Assembly: GCA_003242275.1 (NCBI GenBank) | Contig: QGUX01000026.1 | Location: 1-19,018, forward strand | Length of the DNA: 19,018 nucleotides | Reading direction: 5' to 3' | Origin: Pseudomonadota bacterium | GTDB lineage: Bacteria > Pseudomonadota > Gammaproteobacteria > Steroidobacterales > Steroidobacteraceae | Shown here: positions 9,836 to 18,904 of the stretch, piece by piece | Layout of the letters: each line of letters starts with the position of its first letter | Numbering within the stretch: the first letter of the stretch is position 1 | Position numbers and translations under genes: made by a program | The notes under the pieces: model-generated | Seen by the model: the letters and a program-made list of their open reading frames with translations, nothing else | The model's database searches: none | Told to the model about the DNA's origin: nothing

Positions 9836-11323
9836 TCAGGCGCTGACCACGCGGTTGCGCCCGCCCTCCTTGGCACGGTACATCGCGCGGTCGGCGCGAT
9901 CGAAGGCCTCGTCGTCCGCATCCCCGTCACGAAGCTCGGTGATGCCGCAGGAAATGGTGACCGGAACGGGCTGGCCGCGGAAATGGAAGCCGATCTGCGA
10001 AACGGCCTCGCGCATGCGGTTGGCCAGCCGCACCCCGTCCTCCAGCGAGGTGCCCGCCAGCAGCATCACGAACTCCTCGCCGCCATAGCGGGCCACGAAG
10101 TCGGTGCTGCGGATGCCCCTGGCCAGCGTCTCGGCCACCACCGCCAGCACCTTGTCGCCGGCGCGATGGCCGTAGCTGTCGTTGATGGCCTTGAAGTGGT
10201 CGATGTCCCAGGCCAGCACGCAGGTGGGCTGGCGGAAGCGCAGCCAGCGGTCGAACTCGGCCGCATAGCGCTGGTCCCATGCCATGCGGTTGGCGATGCG
10301 CGTCAGCGGATCGAGCAGCGAGAGCCGCTTCTCGGTGGACAGCCGCGCCTGCAGCTGCCGCGCCTCCGCCTCCAGCTCGTTCATGCGCCGTCGCAGGCTC
10401 TCGGTGCGCTCGCGCGCCTGGCGCGAGCGCTCCTCCTCGCGCAGGCGGAACATGTGCAGGTGCTGGCCAATGGCGGCGAGCCGGGTACGCAGCTGCGCGC
10501 GGATCTGCTCCAGGTCCGCGCCGCTTTCCATGCTCTCGCCGATGGCGCGGACTTCGCCGGTGATCTGCAGGTCCAGCGTGGTGGTGGAGCTGCTGCGGTC
10601 GCTCTCGTCGGCGCTCTGTCCCGACAGGTAGCGCGTCAGCGCATCGAGCTGGCCGATCATCTGGTTCATCAGCAGCTCGAGCTCGCGGCGCGATTTCTCC
10701 AGCTCGCTGATCCGCTGCATGACCAGCCGCGCCACCTCCTCGATGACGGCGAGCTTCCTCGCCGGCGACATCGCCCCGGCCAGTTCGGCATCCAGCGCGC
10801 CGGCGGCGGCGGCGTAGTGGGGCTCGCGCCCGAGCTCCGCCAGCAGCATCGACAGCACGGCGCGGGTGCTGGGCTCCAGCGGCGCGGCCTCCTCGGCGAC
10901 CACCACGGTGGTGGCATCGGGGGAGATGTCCGGCGACGGGCGCGATGGGCCGCCGGCGGGCACGGTGGCCGCGAGGTCGTGCGCGCCCTCCTCTTCCGGG
11001 TGCCTCAGGGGCGGCGCCGGCTGGGATCCCGTGGGGATACGGACTGCGGCGGGGGCATCCAGCGCCTTCACCGCCTCGGCGAGGGCGTCGCCGAGCGGCT
11101 CCAGTTCCTCGAAGGGCACCATCCGCCGCACCGCGTCGCGCAGGCGACCGAGTTCCACGTCCAGCCGCGGTGACTGGCCCTGGGCGGCGAGGCAGAGCCT
11201 GCCGACGAGCCGGTACAGGATCTCGAGCTGGGCGCGCCGCTGGCGTCCTTCCTGTTCAACCGCCTTGAGGCTGTCGTAGTACTTCCTGCGCCAATCGTCC
11301 TGTTGGGCAAGCCCGGGCAACAT
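9836..11323 (-). CDS. Cytosolic diguanylate cyclase (GGDEF) with coiled-coil N-terminal region
   Basis: Predicted to make cyclic di-GMP from two GTP. The protein has 495 residues and no membrane helix. Residues 1-90 form a helical N-terminal part, about 92-150 a Pro/Ala-rich linker, about 150-235 a second helical region, and about 280-335 a charged coiled coil typical of a signalling helix. The GGDEF domain covers about 335-495: metal-binding DIDHFK starts at 373, the active-site GGEEF is at 414-418, and the inhibitory RSTD (RxxD) lies five residues before it at 405-408. Activity with product inhibition is therefore expected. No recognised sensor domain was identified. The start ATG has AGAGGA upstream. 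It diverges from the PQQ-type gene and converges with the rhomboid gene, with 34 bases between stops. Confidence 0.93.
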   Translation of the reverse strand: MLPGLAQQDDWRRKYYDSLKAVEQEGRQRRAQLEILYRLVGRLCLAAQGQSPRLDVELGRLRDAVRRMVPFEELEPLGDALAEAVKALDAPAAVRIPTGSQPAPPLRHPEEEGAHDLAATVPAGGPSRPSPDISPDATTVVVAEEAAPLEPSTRAVLSMLLAELGREPHYAAAAGALDAELAGAMSPARKLAVIEEVARLVMQRISELEKSRRELELLMNQMIGQLDALTRYLSGQSADESDRSSSTTTLDLQITGEVRAIGESMESGADLEQIRAQLRTRLAAIGQHLHMFRLREEERSRQARERTESLRRRMNELEAEARQLQARLSTEKRLSLLDPLTRIANRMAWDQRYAAEFDRWLRFRQPTCVLAWDIDHFKAINDSYGHRAGDKVLAVVAETLARGIRSTDFVARYGGEEFVMLLAGTSLEDGVRLANRMREAVSQIGFHFRGQPVPVTISCGITELRDGDADDEAFDRADRAMYRAKEGGRNRVVSA

Positions 11324-11464
11324 CGGATCCTCTGGATACCTGACCGGGTATCGGCCGGGTCGCGGCGAAATTTATACTTCGCCTGCCCCTGCGAACGTGC
11401 CGCAGTGCGGTTTTTATGCAGGCTGTGCGACACCGCACGTGACGCAAAGCACACTGGAGGATGC
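11324..11464. promoter_or_regulatory. Divergent promoter region of the diguanylate cyclase and PQQ-type genes
   Basis: An AT-rich patch around 11365-11376 (AAATTTATACTT) stands out from the GC-rich background. It offers -10-like elements on both strands: TATACT on plus and TATAAA on minus. The matching -35 elements are poor, so the exact promoters are not settled. A short CCGC-AGT-GCGG followed by TTTTT lies at about 11400-11415 on the plus strand; the stem is too short to call a terminator. GGAGG at 11456-11460 is the ribosome-binding site of the PQQ-type gene. Confidence 0.45.
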
Positions 11465-12700
11465 ATGCGAAGGATGGCCAGTGCCGCCCTGCTGCTGCTG
11501 GCGGCGTCCGGAGCCACTGCGGCGCAGCCCGCCGTCGGCTTCGCACCCGCGCCGCTCGTCCAGGACGCGTATGTCTTCGACACCGCGGAGCAGCATGGCA
11601 TCCGCGTCGACGTGGTGGTGCGGGGCCTGAACCATCCCTTCTCGCTGGCGCTGTTGCCGGATGGCGACGCCTTGGTGAGCGAACGCGGCGGCAGACTGCT
11701 GCTGGTACGCAATGCGACGGGTCCGGGGCCCGCCCGGCTGGAGCCACAGGCGGTGAAGGGGCTGCCGGCGCTCGATCCGCCGTACCGCAACGGCGGACTG
11801 CACGACCTCGCCCTGCATCCTGACTTCGCCGCCAACCGCCTCGTCTACTTCACCTTCAACAAGGCCGGTGACCTGCCGCAGGCCGCGGCCAACGGCGGTG
11901 TGCCGCGCCGCGAGAGCCGCGTCGCGCTGCTGCGCGGCCGGCTGGATGGCCTCGCGCTGGCCGACGTGGAGGAGCTGCTGGTGGGCGAGTCGTACAACAC
12001 CAGCGGTTCGCGCATCGCCTTCGGCCGCGACGGCCTGCTGTACATGACGACCGGAGCGCCCTTCGACGAGGCCGCGCAGGATCCGGGGAGCCTGTACGGC
12101 AAGGTGCTGCGGCTGACCGACCGGGGCCAGCCGGCGCCCGGCAATCCCTTCGCCGGGCGGGCCGGCGCGCGCGCCGAGGTGTTCTCGCGGGGGCATCGCG
12201 ACCATCTCGGCCTCGCCGTGCATCCGGTGAGCGGGGCCGTGTTCAATGCCGAGCACGGCCCCAATGGCGGCGATGAAGTGAACCTGATCCTGCCCGGGCG
12301 CAACTACGGCTGGCCGCGTGTTTCCTTCGGCCGCAACTACGATGGATCGCCGCATTCGCCGCTGCCCGTCGCGGACGACGTGGAGGCGCCGCTGGTCGTC
12401 TGGCTGCCCTCGATCGCCCCCACGGGGCTGGCCTTTTACGACGGCGAGCGCTTCCCCGCGTGGAAGGGCAACCTGTTCGTGGGCAGCGGTCGCCGCGGCG
12501 AGATTCCCGGCACCGGCGGGCTCGAGCGCGTGGTGTTCAACGAGCGCATGCAGGAGCTGCGCCGCGAGACATTGCTGGCCCCGCTGCGCCAGCGCATCCG
12601 CGACGTGCGCCAGGGTCCGGACGGCCTGCTGTACCTGCTCACCGACGAGGACGATGGCGCGCTGCTGCGCATCTCGCCGGCGCCGCCGCCCGGCGGCTGA
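11465..12700 (+). CDS. Secreted PQQ-dependent sugar dehydrogenase-like beta-propeller protein (YliI/Asd type), catalytic His missing
   Basis: Periplasmic six-bladed beta-propeller of the soluble aldose/glucose dehydrogenase family, which uses PQQ and calcium. From ATG 11465, with GGAGG four bases upstream, it has 411 residues. The first 20 (MRRMASAALLLLAASGATAA) are a Sec signal peptide with likely cleavage before Gln21. Family motifs include LHDLALHPDF (112-121), SRIAFGRDGLLYMTTG (182-197), RGHRDHLGLAVHP (242-254), EHGPNGGDEVN (263-273) and RIRDVRQGPDGLLYLLTD (377-394). Where canonical members have His in HxGxR, this protein has NTSGSR (178-183). The oxidase-type activity may therefore be altered or lost, or the protein may belong to a distinct subfamily. 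Its partner electron acceptor is unknown and no PQQ synthesis gene is in view. Confidence 0.85.
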   Translation: MRRMASAALLLLAASGATAAQPAVGFAPAPLVQDAYVFDTAEQHGIRVDVVVRGLNHPFSLALLPDGDALVSERGGRLLLVRNATGPGPARLEPQAVKGLPALDPPYRNGGLHDLALHPDFAANRLVYFTFNKAGDLPQAAANGGVPRRESRVALLRGRLDGLALADVEELLVGESYNTSGSRIAFGRDGLLYMTTGAPFDEAAQDPGSLYGKVLRLTDRGQPAPGNPFAGRAGARAEVFSRGHRDHLGLAVHPVSGAVFNAEHGPNGGDEVNLILPGRNYGWPRVSFGRNYDGSPHSPLPVADDVEAPLVVWLPSIAPTGLAFYDGERFPAWKGNLFVGSGRRGEIPGTGGLERVVFNERMQELRRETLLAPLRQRIRDVRQGPDGLLYLLTDEDDGALLRISPAPPPGG

Positions 12701-12712
12701 AGGCCGGGACCC

Positions 12713-12720
<8 letters not shown>
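12694..12720. terminator. Possible shared hairpin at the PQQ-type gene / ABC exporter convergence
   Basis: CGGCTGA (12694-12700) pairs with TCAGGCCG (12713-12720) with one bulged G and a 12-base loop. The left arm contains the TGA stop of the plus-strand gene and the right arm the complement of the TGA stop of the minus-strand gene. No U-tract is present, so this is only a candidate. Confidence 0.35.
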
Positions 12721-14497
<1,777 letters not shown>

Positions 14498-14506
14498 CTT
14501 GCGGGC

Positions 14507-15895
14507 CTACGCCAGCCGGTTCAGGCCGTTGTAGGCGGCGATGCGATAGCCCTCGGCCATCGTCGGGTAGTTGAACGTGGTGTCGATGAAGTAGCGCAGG
14601 TTGTTGATGTCGCGGCTGGCCATCACGGTCTGGCCGATGTGCACGATCTCCGAGGCATTGTCGCCGAAGCAGTGCACCCCCAGCACTTCCAGCGTCTTCG
14701 CATGGAACAGGATCTTCAGCATGCCCACGGGCTGGCTGGTCATCTGGGCGCGCGCCAGGCTCTTGAAGTGGGTGTGGCCCACCTCGTAGGGCACACCCGC
14801 CTCCTGCAGCTCCCGTTCGGTGCGGCCCACGGAGGAGATCTCGGGGATGGTGTAGATGCCGCTGGGAATCAGGTCCAGCCGGTGCGGCGGAGTCGAGGGA
14901 TCGAGGATGTAGCGCCCCACGGCGCCGCCCTGCTGGTAGGCCGCGCTGGCCAGCGCCGGCGGCCCGATCACGTCGCCCACCGCGAAGATGTGCGGCACGG
15001 CGGTCTGGTAGTGCTCGTTGACCGCGATCTGGCCGCGCTGGTTGGCCTCGAGCCCCACCGCGGCGAGGTTGAGCCGGTCGGTGTTGCCGGTGCGCCCGTT
15101 GGCCCACAGCAGCACGTCGGACTTGATGGTGCGGCCGGACTTCAGGTGCAGCAGCACGTCGCCCTCGCGCGCCTCGATGCGCTCGAACTGTTCGTTGTGG
15201 CGGATGATGGCGCCCTGGTCGCGCAGGTGGTAGGACAGCGCCTCGGCGATCTCCTCGTCCATGAACGACAGCAGCCGGTCGTGGGTGTTGACCAGCGTCA
15301 CCTTCACGCCCATGTTGAGAAAGATCGACGCGTACTCGCAGCCGATCACGCCGGCGCCGTAGATGGTCATCGAGAACGGCGTGTCCTGGCAGCGCAGCAC
15401 CGTGTCGCTGTCGAGCACGCGCGGGTGGGTGAAGTCCACGCCCGGCGGACGGTAGGGGCGCGAGCCGGTGGCGATCACGAACTGCCTGGCGGTGAGCCGG
15501 GTTTCCTCGCCGCTGGCCGCGACCACGCGCAGGGTGCCCGGATCCACGAAGCTGGCCTCGCCCCAGATCACCGGCACGCGGTTGCGCTCGTAGAAGCGCC
15601 GCCGCATCAGCACCTGCGCCTCGATCACCGAGCCGGCGGTGGACAGCAGCTGCGGCATGGTCACCGACACGCCCGAGGTGATCCGCCGCAGCAGCGGATT
15701 GCGCTTCGCGTCGGCCACGGTCTTCACGGCATGGCGCAGGGCCTTGCTGGGGATGGTGCCCCAGTGGGTGCAGCCGCCGCCCACCTCCGGGTAGCGCTCC
15801 ACCACGGCCACGCGGCGATGGTTCTTGGCCAGCATCATGGCCGCGCCCTCTCCGGCCGGGCCGGTCCCGATCACGACGACATCGAAATCTTCCAT
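14507..15895 (-). CDS. sthA: Soluble pyridine nucleotide transhydrogenase
   Basis: Cytosolic flavoprotein that exchanges hydride between NADPH and NAD+ (EC 1.6.1.1), balancing the two cofactor pools. It has 462 residues; E. coli SthA has about 466. FAD-binding [10 protein letters not shown] is at 10-19. The segment [11 protein letters not shown] (41-51) keeps one cysteine (Cys42) but replaces the second by Thr, so the redox disulfide of lipoamide dehydrogenase is absent, which is diagnostic of SthA. The NAD(P) site GAGVIG is at 180-185, [15 protein letters not shown] follows in the second FAD contact, and the C-terminal dimer domain ends with [14 protein letters not shown]. The start ATG gives the usual N-terminus [10 protein letters not shown]; the frame extends 17 codons upstream without a better start. 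There is no Shine-Dalgarno. Confidence 0.95.
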   Translation of the reverse strand: MEDFDVVVIGTGPAGEGAAMMLAKNHRRVAVVERYPEVGGGCTHWGTIPSKALRHAVKTVADAKRNPLLRRITSGVSVTMPQLLSTAGSVIEAQVLMRRRFYERNRVPVIWGEASFVDPGTLRVVAASGEETRLTARQFVIATGSRPYRPPGVDFTHPRVLDSDTVLRCQDTPFSMTIYGAGVIGCEYASIFLNMGVKVTLVNTHDRLLSFMDEEIAEALSYHLRDQGAIIRHNEQFERIEAREGDVLLHLKSGRTIKSDVLLWANGRTGNTDRLNLAAVGLEANQRGQIAVNEHYQTAVPHIFAVGDVIGPPALASAAYQQGGAVGRYILDPSTPPHRLDLIPSGIYTIPEISSVGRTERELQEAGVPYEVGHTHFKSLARAQMTSQPVGMLKILFHAKTLEVLGVHCFGDNASEIVHIGQTVMASRDINNLRYFIDTTFNYPTMAEGYRIAAYNGLNRLA

Positions 15896-15947
15896 GCCGG
15901 GAATGCTAGCTGTTGTGGCAGCAAATTGCGCTGCCTGGGGCAGCAAA
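15896..15947 (-). promoter_or_regulatory. sthA upstream region: two GGCAGCAAA direct repeats, an inverted repeat and a -10-like element
   Basis: GGCAGCAAA occurs at 15917-15925 and 15939-15947, exactly 22 bp apart (two helical turns). GCTGCC-TGG-GGCAGC (15930-15944) forms an inverted repeat with the second copy. On the minus strand TAGCAT at 15908-15903 (4 of 6 to consensus) would start transcription next to the ATG at 15895, giving a nearly leaderless mRNA. No good -35 is seen, and the repeats lie where an activator could bind. Confidence 0.45.
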
Positions 15948-15976
15948 CGCGAAGGGCCTCGCGGGAATGGCCCGGT

Positions 15977-16510
15977 TCAGTCCCCGCCGCCCTCCTGTTC
16001 GGGAAACAGCACGTCCTGGAAACCGAAACGGCGCATGTCACGGATGCGCATGGGATAGAGGATGCCGTCGAGGTGGTCGACCTCGTGCTGCACCACCCGC
16101 GCATGGAAACCGTCCACGGTGCGGTCGATCGCCTGGCCGAACTGGTCGTAGCCCCGGTAGCGCAGGCGCACGTGGCGCGGCACCAGCCCGCGCATGCCGG
16201 GTACCGACAGGCAGCCTTCCCAGCCATCCTCCATCTCGTTGCCGAGGAAGGTGAGCTCGGGATTCACCAGCACCGTGTGGGGCACGGCGGGCGCATCCGG
16301 ATAGCGCGGGTTGTGCACGAAGCCGAAGATCACCACGCGCAGCGGCACGCCGATCTGCGGCGCCGCGAGGCCCGCCCCATTGGCATGGTGCATGGTGTCC
16401 TGCATGTCGCCGACGAGGGCGTGCAGTTCGGGCGTGTCGAAGGCGGTCACCTCTTGCGCGCGCTGCAGCAGCAGCGGATCACCCATGCGCAGGATGTTGC
16501 GGACGGCCAT
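15977..16510 (-). CDS. def: Peptide deformylase
   Basis: Metalloenzyme that removes the formyl group from the N-terminal methionine of new proteins (EC 3.5.1.88). It has 177 residues. All three motifs are present: [10 protein letters not shown] (45-54), EGCLS (98-102, metal ligand Cys100) and HEVDH (142-146, ligands His142 and His146, catalytic Glu143). An insertion-like stretch ([16 protein letters not shown], 62-77) and a long C-terminal tail resemble the second deformylase found in many gammaproteobacteria. No fmt gene follows, so this is probably a stand-alone paralogue rather than the def-fmt copy. The start ATG has GGGGAG five bases upstream. sthA begins about 80 bases downstream. Confidence 0.95.
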   Translation of the reverse strand: MAVRNILRMGDPLLLQRAQEVTAFDTPELHALVGDMQDTMHHANGAGLAAPQIGVPLRVVIFGFVHNPRYPDAPAVPHTVLVNPELTFLGNEMEDGWEGCLSVPGMRGLVPRHVRLRYRGYDQFGQAIDRTVDGFHARVVQHEVDHLDGILYPMRIRDMRRFGFQDVLFPEQEGGGD

Positions 16511-16515
16511 GTGTG

Positions 16516-16543
16516 CTCCCCGTTGCCCCCTTGCAGCATTCTA
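16516..16543 (-). promoter_or_regulatory. Candidate -10 and ribosome-binding site of def
   Basis: On the minus strand TAGAAT (16543-16538) matches the -10 consensus at 5 of 6 positions, and GGGGAG (16521-16516) is a ribosome-binding site at good distance from ATG 16510. The leader would be about 20 bases. A -35 at 16-18 bp spacing is poor. Confidence 0.4.
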
Positions 16544-16576
16544 CGACGGCGGCCCGACGGACCACCGCGTGAAGCA

Positions 16577-16603
16577 AGAAGGCCCGGCAATGCCGGGCCT
16601 TCT
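16577..16603 (-). terminator. Intrinsic terminator downstream of the RRM gene
   Basis: AGAAGGCCCGGC and GCCGGGCCTTCT form a perfect 12-bp stem with a three-base loop. It lies 37 bases after the stop of the minus-strand RRM gene and upstream of the def promoter. On the minus strand the stem is followed by TGCTTC after TTCT, a weak U-rich tail. Confidence 0.75.
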
Positions 16604-16640
16604 CGCATCCTCTTCGTGACGATGGATGTGACGGTGCCGC

Positions 16641-16964
16641 TTACCAGCGGCCGCCACCACCGGCGCCACCGCCCGGGCCACCGCGGTAGCCACCACCCGG
16701 CCGCGGACCACCACCGGTGCGGGGCTTGTCCTGGGCCTCGTTGACGCGCAGCGGACGACCGTTCATCGAGTAGCCGTTCAGCGCCTGGATGGCGCGCGCG
16801 GCATCAGCCTGCGGCATCTCGACGAAACCGAAGCCGCGCGGGCGGCCGGTCTCACGGTCGGTGGGCAGCGCGACGGACTCGACCGTGCCGTGCTGCGAGA
16901 ACAGCGTCCGCACGTCAGCTTCACTGGCCGAGAACGGCAGGTTGCCTACATAGATCTTCGCCAT
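16641..16964 (-). CDS. Small RRM RNA-binding protein with glycine-rich tail
   Basis: Cytosolic single-stranded RNA-binding protein of 107 residues. One RRM fills residues 3-78, with RNP2 IYVGNL at 4-9 and RNP1 RGFGFVEM at 43-50 including the aromatic residues that stack on bases. The tail from about 80 is Gly/Arg/Pro-rich and ends GGGGRW, as in cyanobacterial-type Rbp proteins and their proteobacterial relatives. Such genes are often cold- or stress-induced with long 5' leaders, and the 268-base AT-richer gap upstream fits that. AGGG lies three to four bases before the ATG. A strong hairpin terminator follows, so it is probably transcribed alone. RNA targets are unknown. Confidence 0.93.
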   Translation of the reverse strand: MAKIYVGNLPFSASEADVRTLFSQHGTVESVALPTDRETGRPRGFGFVEMPQADAARAIQALNGYSMNGRPLRVNEAQDKPRTGGGPRPGGGYRGGPGGGAGGGGRW

Positions 16965-17232
16965 AAACCCTAGATCTCCAATCGAAACAACTATTGACGA
17001 AACACCTGATCGGAGACCCTTCCACTACAGCTCGCGCGCGCTTTTGGAGCCGCGACAGGACAGAAGCCGGATGACCAACGATCGATACGTATTTTACACA
17101 GGCAGCGAATGTGGCAAGAGCCATTTGCGCCCTTGTCAACTCTTTTTTGCTGGTTTTTGGCGGGTTTTACGCTGCCCCGGCAGCATGTTGTGCGCTCAAC
17201 CTGTACCCGTGGCAACGTGATTGACTGACGCG
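16965..17232 (-). promoter_or_regulatory. Long leader/promoter region of the RRM gene with A-tracts and a consensus -35
   Basis: This is the most AT-rich stretch of the window. On the minus strand TTGACA (17139-17134) is preceded by three A-runs (AAAA, AAAAA, AAAAAA; about 17140-17169) that look like an UP element. No clear -10 sits 16-18 bp downstream of it. An alternative pair is TTGCCA (17117-17112) and TAAAAT (17096-17091), but with a short 15-bp spacer. Either start would leave a leader of well over 100 bases before the ATG. No RNA gene was recognised. Confidence 0.45.
17171..17184. repeat. Short inverted repeat between the esterase stop and the RRM promoter
   Basis: GCTGCC-CC-GGCAGC is a compact inverted repeat about 50 bases downstream of the esterase stop. 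It might help end the esterase transcript, but the loop is only two bases and no U-run follows on the minus strand. Confidence 0.3.
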
Positions 17233-17236
17233 TCAG
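17225..17236. repeat. 12-bp palindrome over the esterase stop codon
   Basis: CTGACGCGTCAG is a perfect palindrome that includes the TGA stop of the esterase gene (17235-17233). It may be chance or a weak 3'-end element. Confidence 0.3.
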
Positions 17237-17922
17237 ACGATTCCGACACGCTCGACCAGCCAGCGGCCGGTGTCGGCGACTTCCTCGGCGCAAACGCTGT
17301 GCGGCATGGGATAACTGCGCCACTCCACGTTGATGCCGTGCTCGCGCATCAGGTCACGCGACATCTCGCCGAAGTGCTGCATCACCACGGTGTCCTGGCT
17401 GCCATGGCACATCAGCACCGGCGTTGCGCGGTTGGCATCGGAGAGTTCGGCGGCCAGCCGGGCACGCAGCGGCAGGTAACACGACAGCGCCAGGATGCCG
17501 GCCAGCGGCGCGGCATGCCGCAGCCCCACATGCAGCGCCACCGCGCCGCCCTGCGAGAAGCCGGCCAGCACGATGCGCGAGGAGGCAATGCCGCGCGCAT
17601 TTTCCGCGTCGATGTACTGCTCGATACGCGCGCGGGCCTCGGCGAAGCCTTCCTCGTCATCGCGCCCCGCGGGCGTCAGGTCGCGGATGTCGTACCAGGC
17701 GCGCATCGCGTAGCCGCCGTTGATCGTCACCGGCCTTACCCGCGCGTGCGGGAACACGAAGCGCACGCGCGCGGAATCCGGGAGCTTCAGTTCCGGCACG
17801 ATGGGCACGAAGTCGTAGCCGTCGGCGCCGAGGCCGTGCATCCAGATCACGGTGGCACGGGCCTCGCCCGCGGCCGGTTCGAGCACCACCTCGCGCTCGC
17901 GCTCGATCATCGTCGTGCGCAT
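17233..17922 (-). CDS. Phospholipase/carboxylesterase family alpha/beta hydrolase
   Basis: Cytosolic serine hydrolase of 229 residues from the acyl-protein thioesterase/carboxylesterase family (the EstB or YpfH type). The oxyanion motif HGLGADG is at 29-35, the nucleophile elbow GFSQGG at 121-126 with Ser123, the acid in HGSQDTVV at Asp177 and the base in PMPHSV at His208. All three catalytic residues are at the expected spacing. There is no signal peptide. GAGG precedes the ATG; Met5 is an alternative start. The upstream unknown gene ends about 9 bases before the start, so the esterase is probably the last gene of the cytochrome b operon. The substrate is unknown; short-chain esters or acyl-thioesters are likely. 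Confidence 0.92.
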   Translation of the reverse strand: MRTTMIEREREVVLEPAAGEARATVIWMHGLGADGYDFVPIVPELKLPDSARVRFVFPHARVRPVTINGGYAMRAWYDIRDLTPAGRDDEEGFAEARARIEQYIDAENARGIASSRIVLAGFSQGGAVALHVGLRHAAPLAGILALSCYLPLRARLAAELSDANRATPVLMCHGSQDTVVMQHFGEMSRDLMREHGINVEWRSYPMPHSVCAEEVADTGRWLVERVGIV

Positions 17923-17931
17923 CGGCTCGCC

Positions 17932-18318
17932 TCAGGATCGCGCCCCGACCCTGCCCGCCTGGTCGACCAGGAACAGGTCGGTGAGGAGCGCGCGCAGGTG
18001 CACGCTGGCGTTCAGGTTGTCGACCAGCAGCGAGGGGATGCGCTCGCGCGAGAGCACCAGCGCGATGGCGCCGCGGGCCACCGCCACATCGCGCTTCACC
18101 TGGTCGAGGAAATCCGGCACGCCGCCGTCGGCCGGCAGCAAGGAGAATTGCGAGGAGATCAGCTCCCCCAGGCCCTCCAGCGCTGCGTACATGGCGTCGA
18201 GCGTGTCCCGCAGCTCGGTGCCGCGGTCGTCCTGCCTGCCCTGCGCCGCATAGGCGAGCAGGTATTCATAGCCGCGTTCGATGGTTTCGATGCGCGCGGC
18301 GACTGGCGCGTCACTCAC
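17932..18318 (-). CDS. Small helical protein of unknown function in the cytochrome b operon
   Basis: I do not recognise this family. The 128-residue protein is predicted to be soluble and almost entirely helical, with no cysteine, no signal peptide and no membrane segment. One helix covers about 7-30 (ETIERGYEYLLAYAAQGR), another about 34-60, and longer ones about 68-95 and 100-122 after a Pro/Gly break (LLPADGGVPDF). The GTG start overlaps the cytochrome b stop by 8 bases, so its translation is coupled to that gene, and the esterase follows after about 9 bases. Tight coupling suggests a job connected with the cytochrome b complex, such as assembly or regulation, but this is inference only. 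Confidence 0.75.
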   Translation of the reverse strand: MSDAPVAARIETIERGYEYLLAYAAQGRQDDRGTELRDTLDAMYAALEGLGELISSQFSLLPADGGVPDFLDQVKRDVAVARGAIALVLSRERIPSLLVDNLNASVHLRALLTDLFLVDQAGRVGARS

Positions 18319-18904
18319 CCCGGTCCACCCGTGAAAGGTCGTGCTCCACCGACAGGTCGGAGCGGCGGATGAACCCGGTGAGCATGGCCTTCAGGTATGC
18401 GCGCTTCTCCGGAAGGATGCCGAAGTACACATGCACCAGGATCAGGAACACCGAGGCCAGCGCGGCGAGGTCGTGCAGCAGCGTCAGCACGCCCCAGCCC
18501 GCCAGCGAGCGCACGTAGGGATCGCGCTCGAGGAAGGGCACGCCGGCCTTCCTGATCAGGAACAGCCCGGTGACCACGGCCACCAGGATGGTCACGGCCC
18601 AGGCCAGGTGCATCAGCTTCTGTGCCAGCGTGTACTTGCCGGCGCCGCCGGCGCGGAAGTCCGCCGCCGACAGCACCATGGCGCGCGGGCGCTGCCAGAT
18701 GAGCGCGCGCACGACATGCAGCAGGATCAGCAGCGTCAGCACCAGCCCGGCCACCCAGTGGATGCCGTACCAGGCGAAGCGGATGCCGAGGATGGGCAGC
18801 AGGCTGGTCACCATCAGCACCGCCATCGTGATCGCTGTGGTCCAGTGGAAGGCCCGGTCGATGCCGGCGTGGCGGACCTGCCTGTCGTCGCCTGCGGTGC
18901 TCAT
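18311..18904 (-). CDS. Cytochrome b/b6-type di-heme membrane subunit (formate dehydrogenase gamma / Ni-Fe hydrogenase b-type)
   Basis: Inner-membrane electron-transfer subunit of 197 residues with four main helices (about 20-40, 46-70, 94-116 and 136-163). Candidate heme ligands are His20 (DRAFHWTTA), His49 and His63 in the second helix, and His144 and His158 in the fourth (HDLAALASVFLILVHVYFG); His99 is also in a membrane helix. The pattern fits the family that passes electrons between the quinone pool and a periplasmic redox partner. The ATG overlaps the stop of the preceding gene (ATGA), which suggests that the upstream product is the partner. No catalytic formate dehydrogenase or hydrogenase subunit is inside the window, so the substrate cannot be named. 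Confidence 0.88.
   Translation of the reverse strand: MSTAGDDRQVRHAGIDRAFHWTTAITMAVLMVTSLLPILGIRFAWYGIHWVAGLVLTLLILLHVVRALIWQRPRAMVLSAADFRAGGAGKYTLAQKLMHLAWAVTILVAVVTGLFLIRKAGVPFLERDPYVRSLAGWGVLTLLHDLAALASVFLILVHVYFGILPEKRAYLKAMLTGFIRRSDLSVEHDLSRVDRGE

Noticed and set aside
11400..11415. CCGC-AGT-GCGG followed by TTTTT, terminator-like
   Set aside because: The stem has only four base pairs and lies upstream of a gene rather than after one; probably chance, though weak attenuation cannot be excluded.
16650..16730. Repetitive GGT/CCACC-rich sequence that could be taken as a tandem repeat
   Set aside because: It is the codon pattern of the glycine-rich tail of the RRM protein.
17071..17220. 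A 49-codon plus-strand ORF with four cysteines in the RRM upstream gap
   Set aside because: It has no good ribosome-binding site and overlaps the putative RRM promoter and A-tracts on the other strand. Its composition follows the AT-rich DNA. It would need ribosome profiling or conservation to be believed.
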